Assembly (NCBI RefSeq): GCF_000017685.1
Contig: NC_010602.1
Span: 3,049,001 to 3,113,000, forward strand
Direction of reading: 5' to 3'
From: Leptospira biflexa serovar Patoc strain 'Patoc 1 (Paris)'
GTDB taxonomy: Bacteria; Spirochaetota; Leptospiria; Leptospirales; Leptospiraceae
DNA: 64,000 nt
Below are positions 17,199 to 26,159 of this stretch, in pieces (position 1 is the stretch's first letter; each line of letters begins with the position of its first letter). Both the position numbers and the translations under genes were made by a program. The notes under the pieces were generated by a model, which did not search any database, had not been told where the DNA came from, and saw only the letters and a list, made by a program, of their open reading frames with translations.

Positions 17199-20100
17199 CT
17201 ATTTTTTAATCTGATCCAAACGATCGAGGGTTGGTGCGAGCCAATCTTCGAGTAGTGGTTCTCTATCAAGTTTTGCACGTGCAAACACCAAATCTTTGTT
17301 AGAGTTTGCAATTTCACTCACAGAACCTATTTTACGAGCAGTTTCCATCGCCTTCCAATAGTATTTGAGTGCATTGATGGTATCTTGTTTTTTCTCATAC
17401 ACAGCACCAATATTATTATAAAGAGCCGTAAGAGTTTCGTACACTTCTCTGTGATCAGAATTTTCCGTATCAATTCGTCCAAGGCTTTGTTCTTTCAGTT
17501 CAAAATCATCTTTTAACTTGAGATAGTTGCCAAGTGCCGCATTGTATTGTCTTGTATAATAAAATGCATTTCCTTTCCCAAATAATAAGGTAGGATTGTT
17601 ATAAATATCTTCTTCTGGTAATTCTGCCCAAAAATCCAAACTTTGCGCAAAATCTCCGTGGTTATAATCAATCCAACCTAAATAATAATAACATTCTCTT
17701 ACGATCTTTGGATCTTTTGTGATGTCCCGATCAAGAGCCGAAAGGAAGGATTCACGTGCCATAAAAAGACCATTCCGTCTCTCTTTTTCTTCGTAAGAAA
17801 GGGTTCCAATACTTCTTTCTGGATATACTTTTTTACCAGGAAACTCTCGTATATTGTCTGTTTTGTTGATGCCAGCTGCTTCCAAAAATTGGATTTTACC
17901 TAAGTTAAATGAAATCCTTCCAGGACTACCTTCGAGTAAGGTTTCATCCTCATCTCTTTCTCCTAAACGATCACGATAATTTTGGTAACGATCATCCGAT
18001 TCTCTGAGAAGTTTTACTGCTTCATCATAGTTTTCTGTTTGGATGTAATACTCAGCCATCAGTAAAACTGCTAAGTAATGACGGATGTCGTAAGTTGAGG
18101 CAAGTTCCAGTTGTTTTAAAGCACGAGCGGCTTCTTCTTTTTTAAAATAAAATCGTGCCCTTTGGTAATACCCTTCCGCAAATTTGGATCCACCATCTTT
18201 GCCATAAGCAATATTGAGTAAATATTCTACGTTATCATCAATTTCCATACCCGTCACTTGGTCTTCAGGATTGATGTTGTATTTGATACGAACTTCTTCC
18301 GAATCCAAATCAATGTAGAAGGAAGCAAGTTTAGCCAAAACAAAAAGAGAAAGTTCATCCTCAATGTTTAACGCGTTACGAACCTGTCTATGATGATTGA
18401 GCACATATTGTGGATTTTTATCACGTTTCCACATTTCGATATAAGTTGATAATATCCCACCATGCCCAATTGGGTTTTTAGGGTATTTTTCAATGATATC
18501 GTTATAGTATTTAACTGCTGTTCCAAACTCTTGTTTATTGTAAAAGATTTTCGCAATGCCTGCGATGGCATCTACGTTGTCAGGATCACCACCATCAGTA
18601 AACACTCGTTTGAAGTATTCGATGGCCAAATGATCGTTTTTGTATTTTTTACGATTACTACCTGGTGGGACTTCGATAAAATCTTTTCGATGAAAGGAAT
18701 GAAAGTTTCCAAGTGCAATATAAGTATCGATGTCGTGAACATTGTATTTGAGTCGAGATGCGATATAAGCACCTGCCTTCAATACCTTTCGCGGAACTTT
18801 ATCTTGTGAAGTTAAATAAAATGCTAGTTCTGGAAGTGGCCTGCGGCCTGCAGTTTCAATCCCTGCATCATTCCATTCCGTTTTTTTCGCAAAACTGATG
18901 TTTGGTACTTCTTTGCGGTTTTCCCACGCTCTTTTGTGTTCTTTGTCTTCTGGTTCAGAACCAAAATCAGGTTCTACTTTTCCAAAACATTTTTCAAAAG
19001 CACGCTCATAGAGTCCTGCTTTGGTATATGCATTACAATATTTGTTCAAAAACTCTAAGTTATGTGGAAAAATTTCTTCCCCTTTGATGAAGTAATTCTC
19101 TGCATCAGCGAGTAATTTTTTCTTTTCTAATGCATCGGTTTCATAACTAAATTCTTCAATTTTTTCAAGACCCAGTGCGTATTGGGCTTTGGCACGATAA
19201 GGAACAATTACATACTTCCATAAAGTAACCAAACCAAAGACTAAAAAGATAGCGGCAGCAGATGACAGAATGGTTCGTCTAACAAGTTCACGTTTTCGAG
19301 CAGCACCTTCTTTGGTGTAGGCATCTTTACTGGCAATGATGGGTACACCATCAGCCGCAAATTTTCCGCTCGTATCACTTAATTCAACACGTTCGCCGAG
19401 TAACCCACTTAAGTAACTGGCAATGTCTTCCGGTTTTTGTTGGGCCTTAATCAGTTCGATGATTTCTTTTTGGTTTCGAACTGGAATCCTTTGGTTCACA
19501 ATCGTATCGATGATTGTCCGTCGAAGTTTTGGCGGGTATCGAAGTAATTCGGATTGGATGACTGCAAGTTCTTCATCCGTTAAATTGGCTTCCAGTGATT
19601 CTTCTGGTTCTTCCTCTTTGCCAAGAGACATGAGGTCTTCTTCAAATCCACCAGGCCCCTCATCATTTCCACCGAAGTCATCCATGGAGGAAACAGGCAT
19701 ATCATCAATGGAAGGTGCTAAATCATCGAAGGAAGGTGCTGCAAGATCATCATCAAGGCTTGGTGGTTCCATTCCGACACCGAGGTCACCGAATGGATCA
19801 TCAAACCCTCCACCGATATCGGCAGGTTCGCTTTCTTTTGCCGCGGGAGTGGAATCGATATTGGCAAAGGGATCGTCACCAAATCCAGAATCTGTTCCTG
19901 AATCAGTTGGAGTGGAACCCATATCAGCAAATGGATCATCACCAAACGAAGCCCCTACATCGGAATCGGTAGGAGTGGAACCCATATCGGCAAATGGATC
20001 GTCCCCTTGTGGTGAATCAGTTCCAGATCCAAAATCAAAATCATCAGTCGCTACTTGGGGTTCGTCTGAACCTGAATCAAAACCAGCAAATAAATCTTCA

Positions 20101-20759
20101 TCGGTGGTTTTGGGAGTGGTGTCGTCATCGCCCCCTAAATTGGCAAAAGGATCGTCTCCAATTTCAGGTGCTTTCGTTTCTTCCACCGGTGCTTCATCAA
20201 TGGCATCTAAATTGGCAAAAGGGTCATCTGTGGTGTTTGTCTCTTCGTTCGGCGAATCAAAGTTCGCAAAGGGATCTGCTTCGTCGGTAGCCGGAGCCGA
20301 AGAGAACGGATCTTCCTCTCCTGCCATGTCTGTGTCCGGCGCATCCATCCCCAAATCGTCAAAATCGGATGCTTGTGGAGTGGGCGTTTCCTGGGATTTT
20401 GGGCTATCTTCACCCAAAAGTTCATCTAAATCGATGCCATCGTCTTCTTCTGGTTGGTTACTGGAAAGTTTGGGAGGACCAAAATCGTCCTCGTCCTCGA
20501 GACCACCAAAGGGATCCGCATCGCCTCCCTCGTCTGTGTCGGGAGTACCAAAATCATCTGGTAAGTCTGCCGTTTCGTCGTCCGTGGCCTCTGGTTCTTC
20601 AGTTCCCGAAAACGGGTTTGTGTAACCTAATTTCTCACGTAAAACCTTCGCCATCGGATTGAGCTCTTCCGAGGACATAGGATTTTTATTGAGAGCCGAA
20701 AACATCGTCTCGATTTGTGTGATTTCTTCCGGACTCAATTTGTCTATCGGCTCAGCCAT
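17199..20759 (-). CDS. Large acidic TPR membrane protein; candidate flagellar-collar (FlcA-type) protein
   Basis: The 1186-residue protein has three parts. Residues about 30-395 are a very acidic, probably disordered region built on repeats of the type DPFADMGSTPTDS and DPFANLD. A conserved helical block follows (LTDEELAVIQSELLRYPPKL and IIELIKAQQKPEDIASYL), then one membrane helix (TILSSAAAIFLVFGLVTLWK, about 497-516). The rest is a long periplasmic TPR array, with clear units such as AIAGIAKIFYNKQEFGTAVKYY and ALKQLELASTYDIRHYLAVL. Large TPR proteins with a single membrane helix form the periplasmic flagellar collar in Borrelia. The similarity seen here is architectural, so that role is a hypothesis. 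It is monocistronic between convergent wecG-like and divergent CBM48-like genes. Confidence 0.75.
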   Translation of the reverse strand: MAEPIDKLSPEEITQIETMFSALNKNPMSSEELNPMAKVLREKLGYTNPFSGTEEPEATDDETADLPDDFGTPDTDEGGDADPFGGLEDEDDFGPPKLSSNQPEEDDGIDLDELLGEDSPKSQETPTPQASDFDDLGMDAPDTDMAGEEDPFSSAPATDEADPFANFDSPNEETNTTDDPFANLDAIDEAPVEETKAPEIGDDPFANLGGDDDTTPKTTDEDLFAGFDSGSDEPQVATDDFDFGSGTDSPQGDDPFADMGSTPTDSDVGASFGDDPFADMGSTPTDSGTDSGFGDDPFANIDSTPAAKESEPADIGGGFDDPFGDLGVGMEPPSLDDDLAAPSFDDLAPSIDDMPVSSMDDFGGNDEGPGGFEEDLMSLGKEEEPEESLEANLTDEELAVIQSELLRYPPKLRRTIIDTIVNQRIPVRNQKEIIELIKAQQKPEDIASYLSGLLGERVELSDTSGKFAADGVPIIASKDAYTKEGAARKRELVRRTILSSAAAIFLVFGLVTLWKYVIVPYRAKAQYALGLEKIEEFSYETDALEKKKLLADAENYFIKGEEIFPHNLEFLNKYCNAYTKAGLYERAFEKCFGKVEPDFGSEPEDKEHKRAWENRKEVPNISFAKKTEWNDAGIETAGRRPLPELAFYLTSQDKVPRKVLKAGAYIASRLKYNVHDIDTYIALGNFHSFHRKDFIEVPPGSNRKKYKNDHLAIEYFKRVFTDGGDPDNVDAIAGIAKIFYNKQEFGTAVKYYNDIIEKYPKNPIGHGGILSTYIEMWKRDKNPQYVLNHHRQVRNALNIEDELSLFVLAKLASFYIDLDSEEVRIKYNINPEDQVTGMEIDDNVEYLLNIAYGKDGGSKFAEGYYQRARFYFKKEEAARALKQLELASTYDIRHYLAVLLMAEYYIQTENYDEAVKLLRESDDRYQNYRDRLGERDEDETLLEGSPGRISFNLGKIQFLEAAGINKTDNIREFPGKKVYPERSIGTLSYEEKERRNGLFMARESFLSALDRDITKDPKIVRECYYYLGWIDYNHGDFAQSLDFWAELPEEDIYNNPTLLFGKGNAFYYTRQYNAALGNYLKLKDDFELKEQSLGRIDTENSDHREVYETLTALYNNIGAVYEKKQDTINALKYYWKAMETARKIGSVSEIANSNKDLVFARAKLDREPLLEDWLAPTLDRLDQIKK

Positions 20760-20914
20760 GCGAGGGTCTATTCCTAATGAATTATCGGCCCCTTCTTAAA
20801 ATGACAGAATATTTTTTTTATTATGTCAGATCGTTCCTTCAGAAAAAAACCTTTCACTCTCTTTTTTCAATCCTGCCGAAAATAAAGACAAAGGACTTTA
20901 GAGACGACTGCACT

Positions 20915-21793
20915 ATGTTGAAATCCAAATTCATCCGAATCGCCCTCATTTTACTCTTTTTCACTGGAATTGGAATTTTCGCCGACGAAGGGATGGATTG
21001 GATTGGTAGTTTTTCCTCCGGGGAACTTGAAATGTCGGACGAAACCGAAGACCAGGACACGGTCTATTACCTCTGGCAATTGGAAAGTTTGAAAAAAAAC
21101 ATTGCCCCACGTTACATTCGTTATCTTGATGTCGAGTCCTATGTGTCCAGTGGGAACCTTTTGCACCGAGGGATTCTATTTACCTACAATGGCCTACGAG
21201 ATGAATCGGTTGAAATTTGTGGGAGTTTCAATCAGTGGGAATGTTCTGAAATGAAACGGAACCAATACGGGATCTATTATACGGTCATTGAACCTACCCA
21301 AATCAAAGAAAACTACGAAGACGATCCAGTGTATGAATACAAATTCCGTGTGAATGGGCTTCTTACCTATGATCCAGAAAACTTTGATAAGGTGGAAGAT
21401 GGATCCGGGTCTTATTATTCTCGTTTTGTCTTGGATTCCAAAGACACAGAGCGACAAACGAAAACTATGGTCTTAGAAGATTCTCCAAATGAAGAAAGAG
21501 ACCTTCGTACAGTCAAATTCCAAATTTATTTACCGAATGCGGAAGTCGTACGAGTGGTTGGCAATTTTAATGATTGGAACCCGGAACATGATTTTTTGAA
21601 AAAAGACAGGAAGGGAGTATTCACTCTAGAGAAAAAACTACTCCCTGGGGAATACCATTACCAATTCATCGTAGATGGGGAAACCGTGTTAGATACTTAT
21701 AATCCAACCACAAACATCAAAGTAGATACCAATGAATCGGTTTCTTCGCTTCTTGTTCCAGAACGTAACTACGCCTTAGAACGAAAGATGTAA
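20915..21793 (+). CDS. Secreted protein with two tandem CBM48/AMPK-type glycogen-binding-like domains
   Basis: The 292-residue product starts at ATG 20915, chosen because it gives a proper signal peptide (RIALILLFFTGIGIFA). The longer frame from 20777 adds a poor N-terminus. Two early-set E-domains follow. The first (about 95-175) has VEICGSFNQWE and YEYKFRVNG; the second (about 200-280) has VRVVGNFNDWNPE and YHYQFIVDGETVLDTYNP. Such domains bind alpha-glucans or act as interaction modules (AMPK beta, isoamylase N-domains). A periplasmic location is unusual for a glycogen binder, so partner binding may be the real role. No catalytic domain is present. Confidence 0.75.
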   Translation: MLKSKFIRIALILLFFTGIGIFADEGMDWIGSFSSGELEMSDETEDQDTVYYLWQLESLKKNIAPRYIRYLDVESYVSSGNLLHRGILFTYNGLRDESVEICGSFNQWECSEMKRNQYGIYYTVIEPTQIKENYEDDPVYEYKFRVNGLLTYDPENFDKVEDGSGSYYSRFVLDSKDTERQTKTMVLEDSPNEERDLRTVKFQIYLPNAEVVRVVGNFNDWNPEHDFLKKDRKGVFTLEKKLLPGEYHYQFIVDGETVLDTYNPTTNIKVDTNESVSSLLVPERNYALERKM

Positions 21794-21838
21794 CACTGAA
21801 TTGAAAGAAGATGTCACAGAACACCTAACCATCTAAAG

Positions 21839-22165
21839 TTATTGTTCTAAAGTTGCAGTCATGGAACCTTTCGAAGAACTCATCCGAGGGTCTGGTCCAT
21901 AATTCAAAATTCGTTCGTGGATGAATTCGGCGTGTTCTAATTCCCCGGAAAAGACGATGGTTTTTTTACGAGTGTCCACCTCAACGGCATGTTGGAAGGC
22001 TTTTTCCCAGGTCATCTGGCAAACATCCATCAGCATCTCGATCACGTATTCGTACGTGTGATGGTCATCATCCCACAACACAACCTTCCAAGGGCCGTCA
22101 TGTTTCGTGGGTTTGATTTCTGTTTCTTCTAGAATCGAAGGTTGGGTAGCTCCGGAACCGGTCAT
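21839..22165 (-). CDS. clpS: Divergent ClpS-like Clp protease adaptor
   Basis: ClpS delivers N-degron substrates to ClpAP. The 108-residue product has the ClpS core (PWKVVLWDDDHHTYEYVIEM and ACAF-like WEKAFQHAVEVDTRKKT). Start 22165 is preferred over the upstream ATG at 22207 because the latter lies inside the preceding transketolase gene. ATG 22165 lies 16 bp after that gene's stop, with TTTAGGG ahead of it. Residues that line the N-degron pocket in E. coli differ: the NDD..T.M block is DDD..H.Y and the position of His66 is Asp. Substrate choice may therefore differ from classic ClpS. It is the last gene of the minus-strand run. Confidence 0.85.
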   Translation of the reverse strand: MTGSGATQPSILEETEIKPTKHDGPWKVVLWDDDHHTYEYVIEMLMDVCQMTWEKAFQHAVEVDTRKKTIVFSGELEHAEFIHERILNYGPDPRMSSSKGSMTATLEQ

Positions 22166-22181
22166 CACCGAAGCCCTAAAC

Positions 22182-23147
22182 CTATTTTTTCTTTTTGGAA
22201 ATCGCAAGTTCCGCGTGAGTCACAACATCCTTTGCGCGGAGACCAAAATAATCAAGGAGCCCACTCCATGTTCCTGATTTTCCAAAAGTATCCTTCATCC
22301 CTACTTTGATGACTGGTACGGGATATTCTTCCGATAAAAGTTCAGAGACTGCAGAACCAAGGCCACCGATGACATTGTGTTCTTCGCAAGTCACAATCGC
22401 ACCACACTCTTTCGCTTTGGCAACGATGGCTTCTTTGTCCAAAGGTTTGATGGTTGCCATATTGAGTAAGCTTGCATGAATTCCTTTTTCTTTGAGAAGT
22501 CCAACGGCAATCATTGCTTCGTTGACCATCACTCCATTGGCGATGATACAAACATCCTTTCCTTCCGAGATCACTTCTGCCTTTCCGATTTGGAATTTGT
22601 AGTTTTCTCGTTCGATGACAGGAATGGCAGGTCGACCCACTCTCACATACACAGGGCCTTTGTAATCGGCAATGGCATGGATCACTTGTTTGGTTTCATT
22701 AAAATCAGAAGGACAGATGACGGTCATCTCAGGGATCACACGCATGATAGCAAAGTCTTCGATACATTGGTGGGAGGCACCGTCTTCTCCCACAGTGATC
22801 CCACCATGAGAAGCCACTAATTTCACGTTTAACTTTGGGTAAACGACACTATTACGGACAACTTCCCAAGCGCGACCAGATAAAAACATAGCAAAACTAG
22901 ATGCAAAAGGAACAAATCCAGAGAGCGCAAGGCCCGCCGCATGACCAACTAAGTTTTGTTCAGCGACCCCTACATTAAAAAACCTTTCTGGATACTTTTT
23001 TTTGAAGTCAGCAGTTTTAGTGGAACCAGAAAGGTCCGCATCTAAAACCACCACATCTTGTCTAGATGCACCTAACTCAACTAAGGCTTCGCCATATGCA
23101 TCTCTTGTTGCTTTTTTGTCCGCTGTGGATTGGCTAGGTGCTCCCAT
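22182..23147 (-). CDS. Transketolase C-terminal subunit (split type)
   Basis: The 321-residue protein corresponds to the pyrimidine-binding and C-terminal domains of transketolase. It has [16 protein letters not shown], the TPP-activating Glu in [38 protein letters not shown] and the C-terminal [17 protein letters not shown]. Split transketolases need an N-terminal TPP-binding partner, which is normally adjacent but is absent here. The gene follows metK by 2 bp. The N-half must be encoded elsewhere, or the protein may serve a related enzyme such as a DXS-like or sugar transketolase. The link to methionine metabolism is positional only. Confidence 0.85.
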   Translation of the reverse strand: MGAPSQSTADKKATRDAYGEALVELGASRQDVVVLDADLSGSTKTADFKKKYPERFFNVGVAEQNLVGHAAGLALSGFVPFASSFAMFLSGRAWEVVRNSVVYPKLNVKLVASHGGITVGEDGASHQCIEDFAIMRVIPEMTVICPSDFNETKQVIHAIADYKGPVYVRVGRPAIPVIERENYKFQIGKAEVISEGKDVCIIANGVMVNEAMIAVGLLKEKGIHASLLNMATIKPLDKEAIVAKAKECGAIVTCEEHNVIGGLGSAVSELLSEEYPVPVIKVGMKDTFGKSGTWSGLLDYFGLRAKDVVTHAELAISKKKK

Positions 23148-23149
23148 AA

Positions 23150-24316
23150 TTATCCTTTTTTCAAAGCGTCTGCTTTGTCAGTTTTTTCCCAAGTGAATGT
23201 ACTTCCTGTTCTTCCGAAGTGACCATATGCTGCTGTTTCTTGGTAAGTTCTTCCCTTTCCAAGAAGATCTAAACCTTCTACGATCCCTTTTGGAGTGAGT
23301 TTGAAGTTGGCAAGAACTCGTTTTGCAATTTCTTCATCAGAAATGGTTCCTGTTCCAAAAGTATCCACAAGAACGGATACAGGCTGTGCCACACCAATAG
23401 CGTATGCCAACTGGACTTCACATTTATGTGCAAGACCTGCTGCGACTACGTTTTTTGCAATGTAACGGCCCATGTAAGCAGCGGAACGGTCTACTTTTGA
23501 TGGATCCTTTCCAGAGAAAGCCCCACCACCATGACGACCCATTCCACCGTATGTATCCACAATGATCTTACGACCTGTGAGACCAGTATCACCATGTGGA
23601 CCACCAATTTCAAACTTACCAGTTGGGTTGATGAAATAACGAGTGTTCACAAGAAGTTCTTTTGGTATCATTTTTTTGATACATTCTTCAATGACTGCTT
23701 CTTCGATTTGTTTATGAGTGACACCAGGTTTGTGTTGGGTAGAAATCACCACTGTATCCACACGTTTTGGTTTTCCATCTTCGTACTGGATGGTGACTTG
23801 TGATTTTGCATCAGGTCGAAGCCAATCAATTTTGTTTGTGTGACGAAGTTCTGCTAAATGCTCTAAAAGTTTATGTGAGTAATAGAGTGGAGCCGGCATG
23901 AGTTCAGGGGTTTCTGCAATCGCAAAACCAAACATCAAACCTTGGTCGCCAGCACCTTGTTCTGTGTGGAGGCCTTCCCCTTCATTCACCCCTTGGGCGA
24001 TATCAGGTGACTGCGCATGCACGTGAGAGGCAACCACAGCAAAGTCTGCATCAAAGTACATATTGATGTCGTTGTATCCAATTTTACGAATCACATCACG
24101 GGCGATTTCTTGTGTGTCAACTTTTCCTTTGCTTGTAATCTCACCAGCAATGACGACTAAGTTTGTGGTCACGAGGGTTTCACAAGCAACACGGGATTTT
24201 GGATCTTGCGCTAAATACGCATCGAGAATGGCATCAGAAATTTGGTCACAGACTTTGTCTGGGTGTCCTTCAGATACGGACTCAGAAGTGAAGATATAGT
24301 TTTTTAGAGAGGACAT
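23150..24316 (-). CDS. metK: S-adenosylmethionine synthetase
   Basis: MetK makes S-adenosylmethionine from ATP and methionine in the cytoplasm. The 388-residue protein matches the family length and motifs: [20 protein letters not shown] at the N-terminus (catalytic His in GHPDK), [12 protein letters not shown], the P-loop-like [20 protein letters not shown], and [19 protein letters not shown]. It sits 10 bp after the DUF374 acyltransferase gene and 2 bp before the transketolase C-half, so it has no separate leader and no room for a SAM riboswitch. Confidence 0.97.
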   Translation of the reverse strand: MSSLKNYIFTSESVSEGHPDKVCDQISDAILDAYLAQDPKSRVACETLVTTNLVVIAGEITSKGKVDTQEIARDVIRKIGYNDINMYFDADFAVVASHVHAQSPDIAQGVNEGEGLHTEQGAGDQGLMFGFAIAETPELMPAPLYYSHKLLEHLAELRHTNKIDWLRPDAKSQVTIQYEDGKPKRVDTVVISTQHKPGVTHKQIEEAVIEECIKKMIPKELLVNTRYFINPTGKFEIGGPHGDTGLTGRKIIVDTYGGMGRHGGGAFSGKDPSKVDRSAAYMGRYIAKNVVAAGLAHKCEVQLAYAIGVAQPVSVLVDTFGTGTISDEEIAKRVLANFKLTPKGIVEGLDLLGKGRTYQETAAYGHFGRTGSTFTWEKTDKADALKKG

Positions 24317-24326
24317 ATTTTTTACC

Positions 24327-25079
24327 TTACTTGGTTAAAGTTTCGTTTTTAGGTGGTACGTCAATAGAATTGTCAGGAAAGAGTCCACGCACATAGCTCT
24401 CGAGGGAGTCCGCATTCGCCTGCATTTCCGTTTCTAATTTTTTTGCATATTCGTCAATTTGGCTCTCCGTGAGACCTTTGGGAACATGGAAGGGTTTCCC
24501 ATATTGAATGAAAAGCCTTGCCCCAAATTTTGGGAAAAAATGGCGGTCCCAACTTTTGAAAACATAGGCCCTGTCATAAGAGGAATGGAGGTACAAAATC
24601 GGAAAACCGGTGAGAGAAGCGGTCACGATGACGCCAGGTTTCACTTCCTTTCTTGGTCCTTTTGGACCATCCACGGTAAAGATGGGAACGGCACCTTGTT
24701 TCATCTCTTTTAAGATATTTCGAAAGGCACCAGTTCCACCTCTTGTGGAAGAACCTCGCACGGAACGAAGCCCTGAGCGAGCAAAGGTTTGGTGGATGAT
24801 CTCTCCATCTTTGGATTGTGAAACGAGTGCCACCATGTCCGCTTTTTTCTTTGATTTTAAGTACTGTGTGGCATGGCGGTATAAGGACAAAGTTGTCTCA
24901 TGGAAAACTGCGATGATGTAATTCCTTCCCTGTTCAATTACCTTTGCTGATTCCTCTGGAATCATAAACTTTTGGTTGCGGACAAATAAATACCAAACTC
25001 TCACAATGAAGTGAACCACAAAACTTAAGATGATGTATTTGGTTTTAGAATAGGGTTTTTGTTTATTATCGGGAATCAA
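24327..25079 (-). CDS. DUF374 lysophospholipid acyltransferase family protein
   Basis: The product is about 250 residues with an N-terminal membrane helix ([18 protein letters not shown]). The DUF374/LPLAT-like domain has [15 protein letters not shown] (an HE motif in place of HX4D), [13 protein letters not shown] and [16 protein letters not shown]. Proteins of this type acylate lipids, possibly lipid A-like acceptors, at the inner membrane. I take TTG at 25079 as the start. It overlaps the previous stop as TTGA and has AAGGA 8 nt upstream, whereas the in-frame TTG at 25106 lies inside the upstream gene. It is followed by metK after 10 bp. Confidence 0.82.
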   Translation of the reverse strand: MIPDNKQKPYSKTKYIILSFVVHFIVRVWYLFVRNQKFMIPEESAKVIEQGRNYIIAVFHETTLSLYRHATQYLKSKKKADMVALVSQSKDGEIIHQTFARSGLRSVRGSSTRGGTGAFRNILKEMKQGAVPIFTVDGPKGPRKEVKPGVIVTASLTGFPILYLHSSYDRAYVFKSWDRHFFPKFGARLFIQYGKPFHVPKGLTESQIDEYAKKLETEMQANADSLESYVRGLFPDNSIDVPPKNETLTK

Positions 25080-25768
25080 AAAGAATGGTCCTTGCCGATC
25101 TCCCAAAGGACATCGTTTTCATAAATTTTTACAACGGGTAACGATCCATCTGCAGGTTGGTCCTTTAACAAAGAATGGATCATTGCTTTGGCAACATAAG
25201 CGGCTTGGATGGGTTTGTATTTTTGTAATCCCAAAATTCCAAAAGGAATGAAGTTCCCCATCACTTCCCCTATTTTTTCGCCAATACGAAATTCTTCTCT
25301 GTCTCCGATGAGTAAGGACGGCCGAAAAATTCCTAAAAATGGGAATTTCAGAGTTTTTAATTCCCATTCCAACTCGCCCTTCACTCGGTTATAAAAAATG
25401 GAAGAGTTGGGATCAGATCCCATAGCAGTGATGATATAAAAGCCTGGGATCTTTTTTTCTTTCGCTTGTCTTGCGGCAAGTAAAGGGTAATCAAAATCAA
25501 TTTCACGAAATTTTTCCTGGCTACCTGCTTTGCCAATTGTTGTTCCCAAACAACAAAAGACAGCGTCAATCCCCTCTGGGACACTCACTTTGCCTGACTG
25601 GAAATCTTCCCAAGTGGCTCTGATCACTTCGATGGGAAGGTTTGGTTTGGCGGAGTTTTCAAAATGACGAGCCCAAACGATTACTTTTTTGATTTGTGGG
25701 TAGAACAGGAGAGAAAGTAACACTTGTTTGCCGACAAGCCCCGTTCCACCTAATAATAATATTTTCAT
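25076..25768 (-). CDS. NAD(P)-binding Rossmann protein (atypical SDR, HTATIP2-like)
   Basis: The 230-residue protein starts with the dinucleotide-binding motif GGTGLVGKQVLLSLL. It continues with DAVFCCLGTTIGKAGSQEKFREIDFDY and FYIITAMGSDPNSSIFYNRVKGELEWEL, where Tyr and Lys are spaced like the SDR YxxxK catalytic pair (YNRVK). This matches the oxidoreductase HTATIP2/TIP30-like group. Its substrate is unknown. It overlaps the PilZ gene upstream (ATGA) and the acyltransferase gene downstream, so the run is translationally coupled. A role in lipid or redox metabolism is only suggested by context. Confidence 0.82.
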   Translation of the reverse strand: MKILLLGGTGLVGKQVLLSLLFYPQIKKVIVWARHFENSAKPNLPIEVIRATWEDFQSGKVSVPEGIDAVFCCLGTTIGKAGSQEKFREIDFDYPLLAARQAKEKKIPGFYIITAMGSDPNSSIFYNRVKGELEWELKTLKFPFLGIFRPSLLIGDREEFRIGEKIGEVMGNFIPFGILGLQKYKPIQAAYVAKAMIHSLLKDQPADGSLPVVKIYENDVLWEIGKDHSF

Positions 25769-26112
25769 TTGATCTCCAAACTTCTGGCGAGCATCGAATC
25801 TGTTAAATTGATTTTTTCTAAAAATTGAATCCCCGCAATATGGTAGATTACATTTTTGATTTTAGAATTTTGTGTCCACATGACGGTCCCTTCAAAGAAC
25901 AAACGTTTTGTGCCTTTTGCCCAAACAATACTTCCCAAAACCTGGGATTCAATTTCATCGCTGAGTAAGTCGTCCTCACCCAAAAAACAAAGACCTTCTT
26001 CAGAAATATTTCCTAATTTGCCAAATAATGTGATCCCTTCGAGGTCCAAATGGACTTCGAACTCGGAAAAATCACCTGGGGAAATTCTAGGAAGCCTTCG
26101 CTCACTTTCCAT
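25765..26112 (-). CDS. PilZ domain protein (probable c-di-GMP receptor)
   Basis: PilZ domains bind cyclic di-GMP through an RxxxR motif and a later D/NxSxxG motif. In this 115-residue single-domain protein the first is ERRLPR near residues 4-9 and the second is GNISEEG near residue 38. A beta-barrel pattern follows, ending in IAGIQFLE. It is the first gene of the minus-strand run and overlaps the next gene by ATGA. What it controls is unknown; coupling to an SDR-like protein and an acyltransferase points to the envelope. Confidence 0.78.
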   Translation of the reverse strand: MESERRLPRISPGDFSEFEVHLDLEGITLFGKLGNISEEGLCFLGEDDLLSDEIESQVLGSIVWAKGTKRLFFEGTVMWTQNSKIKNVIYHIAGIQFLEKINLTDSMLARSLEIK

Positions 26113-26159
26113 AGCAACAAGTTACATGGAATCCTAGAATTGGAAACGAAAAAAGCAAA

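Noticed and set aside
19700..20320. Regular repeats near 20 kb considered as CRISPR or a VNTR
   Set aside because: They are in-frame coding repeats (DPFADMGSTPTDS-type) with variable spacing and no spacers.
19423..20625. A 400-codon open frame on the plus strand, antisense to the large TPR gene
   Set aside because: It is a Ser/Pro-rich mirror of the acidic DPFA repeat region, with no start signal or domain. The minus-strand TPR protein is clearly the real gene.
24317..24326. A SAM riboswitch before metK
   Set aside because: Only 10 bp separate metK from the upstream gene, which leaves no room for an aptamer.
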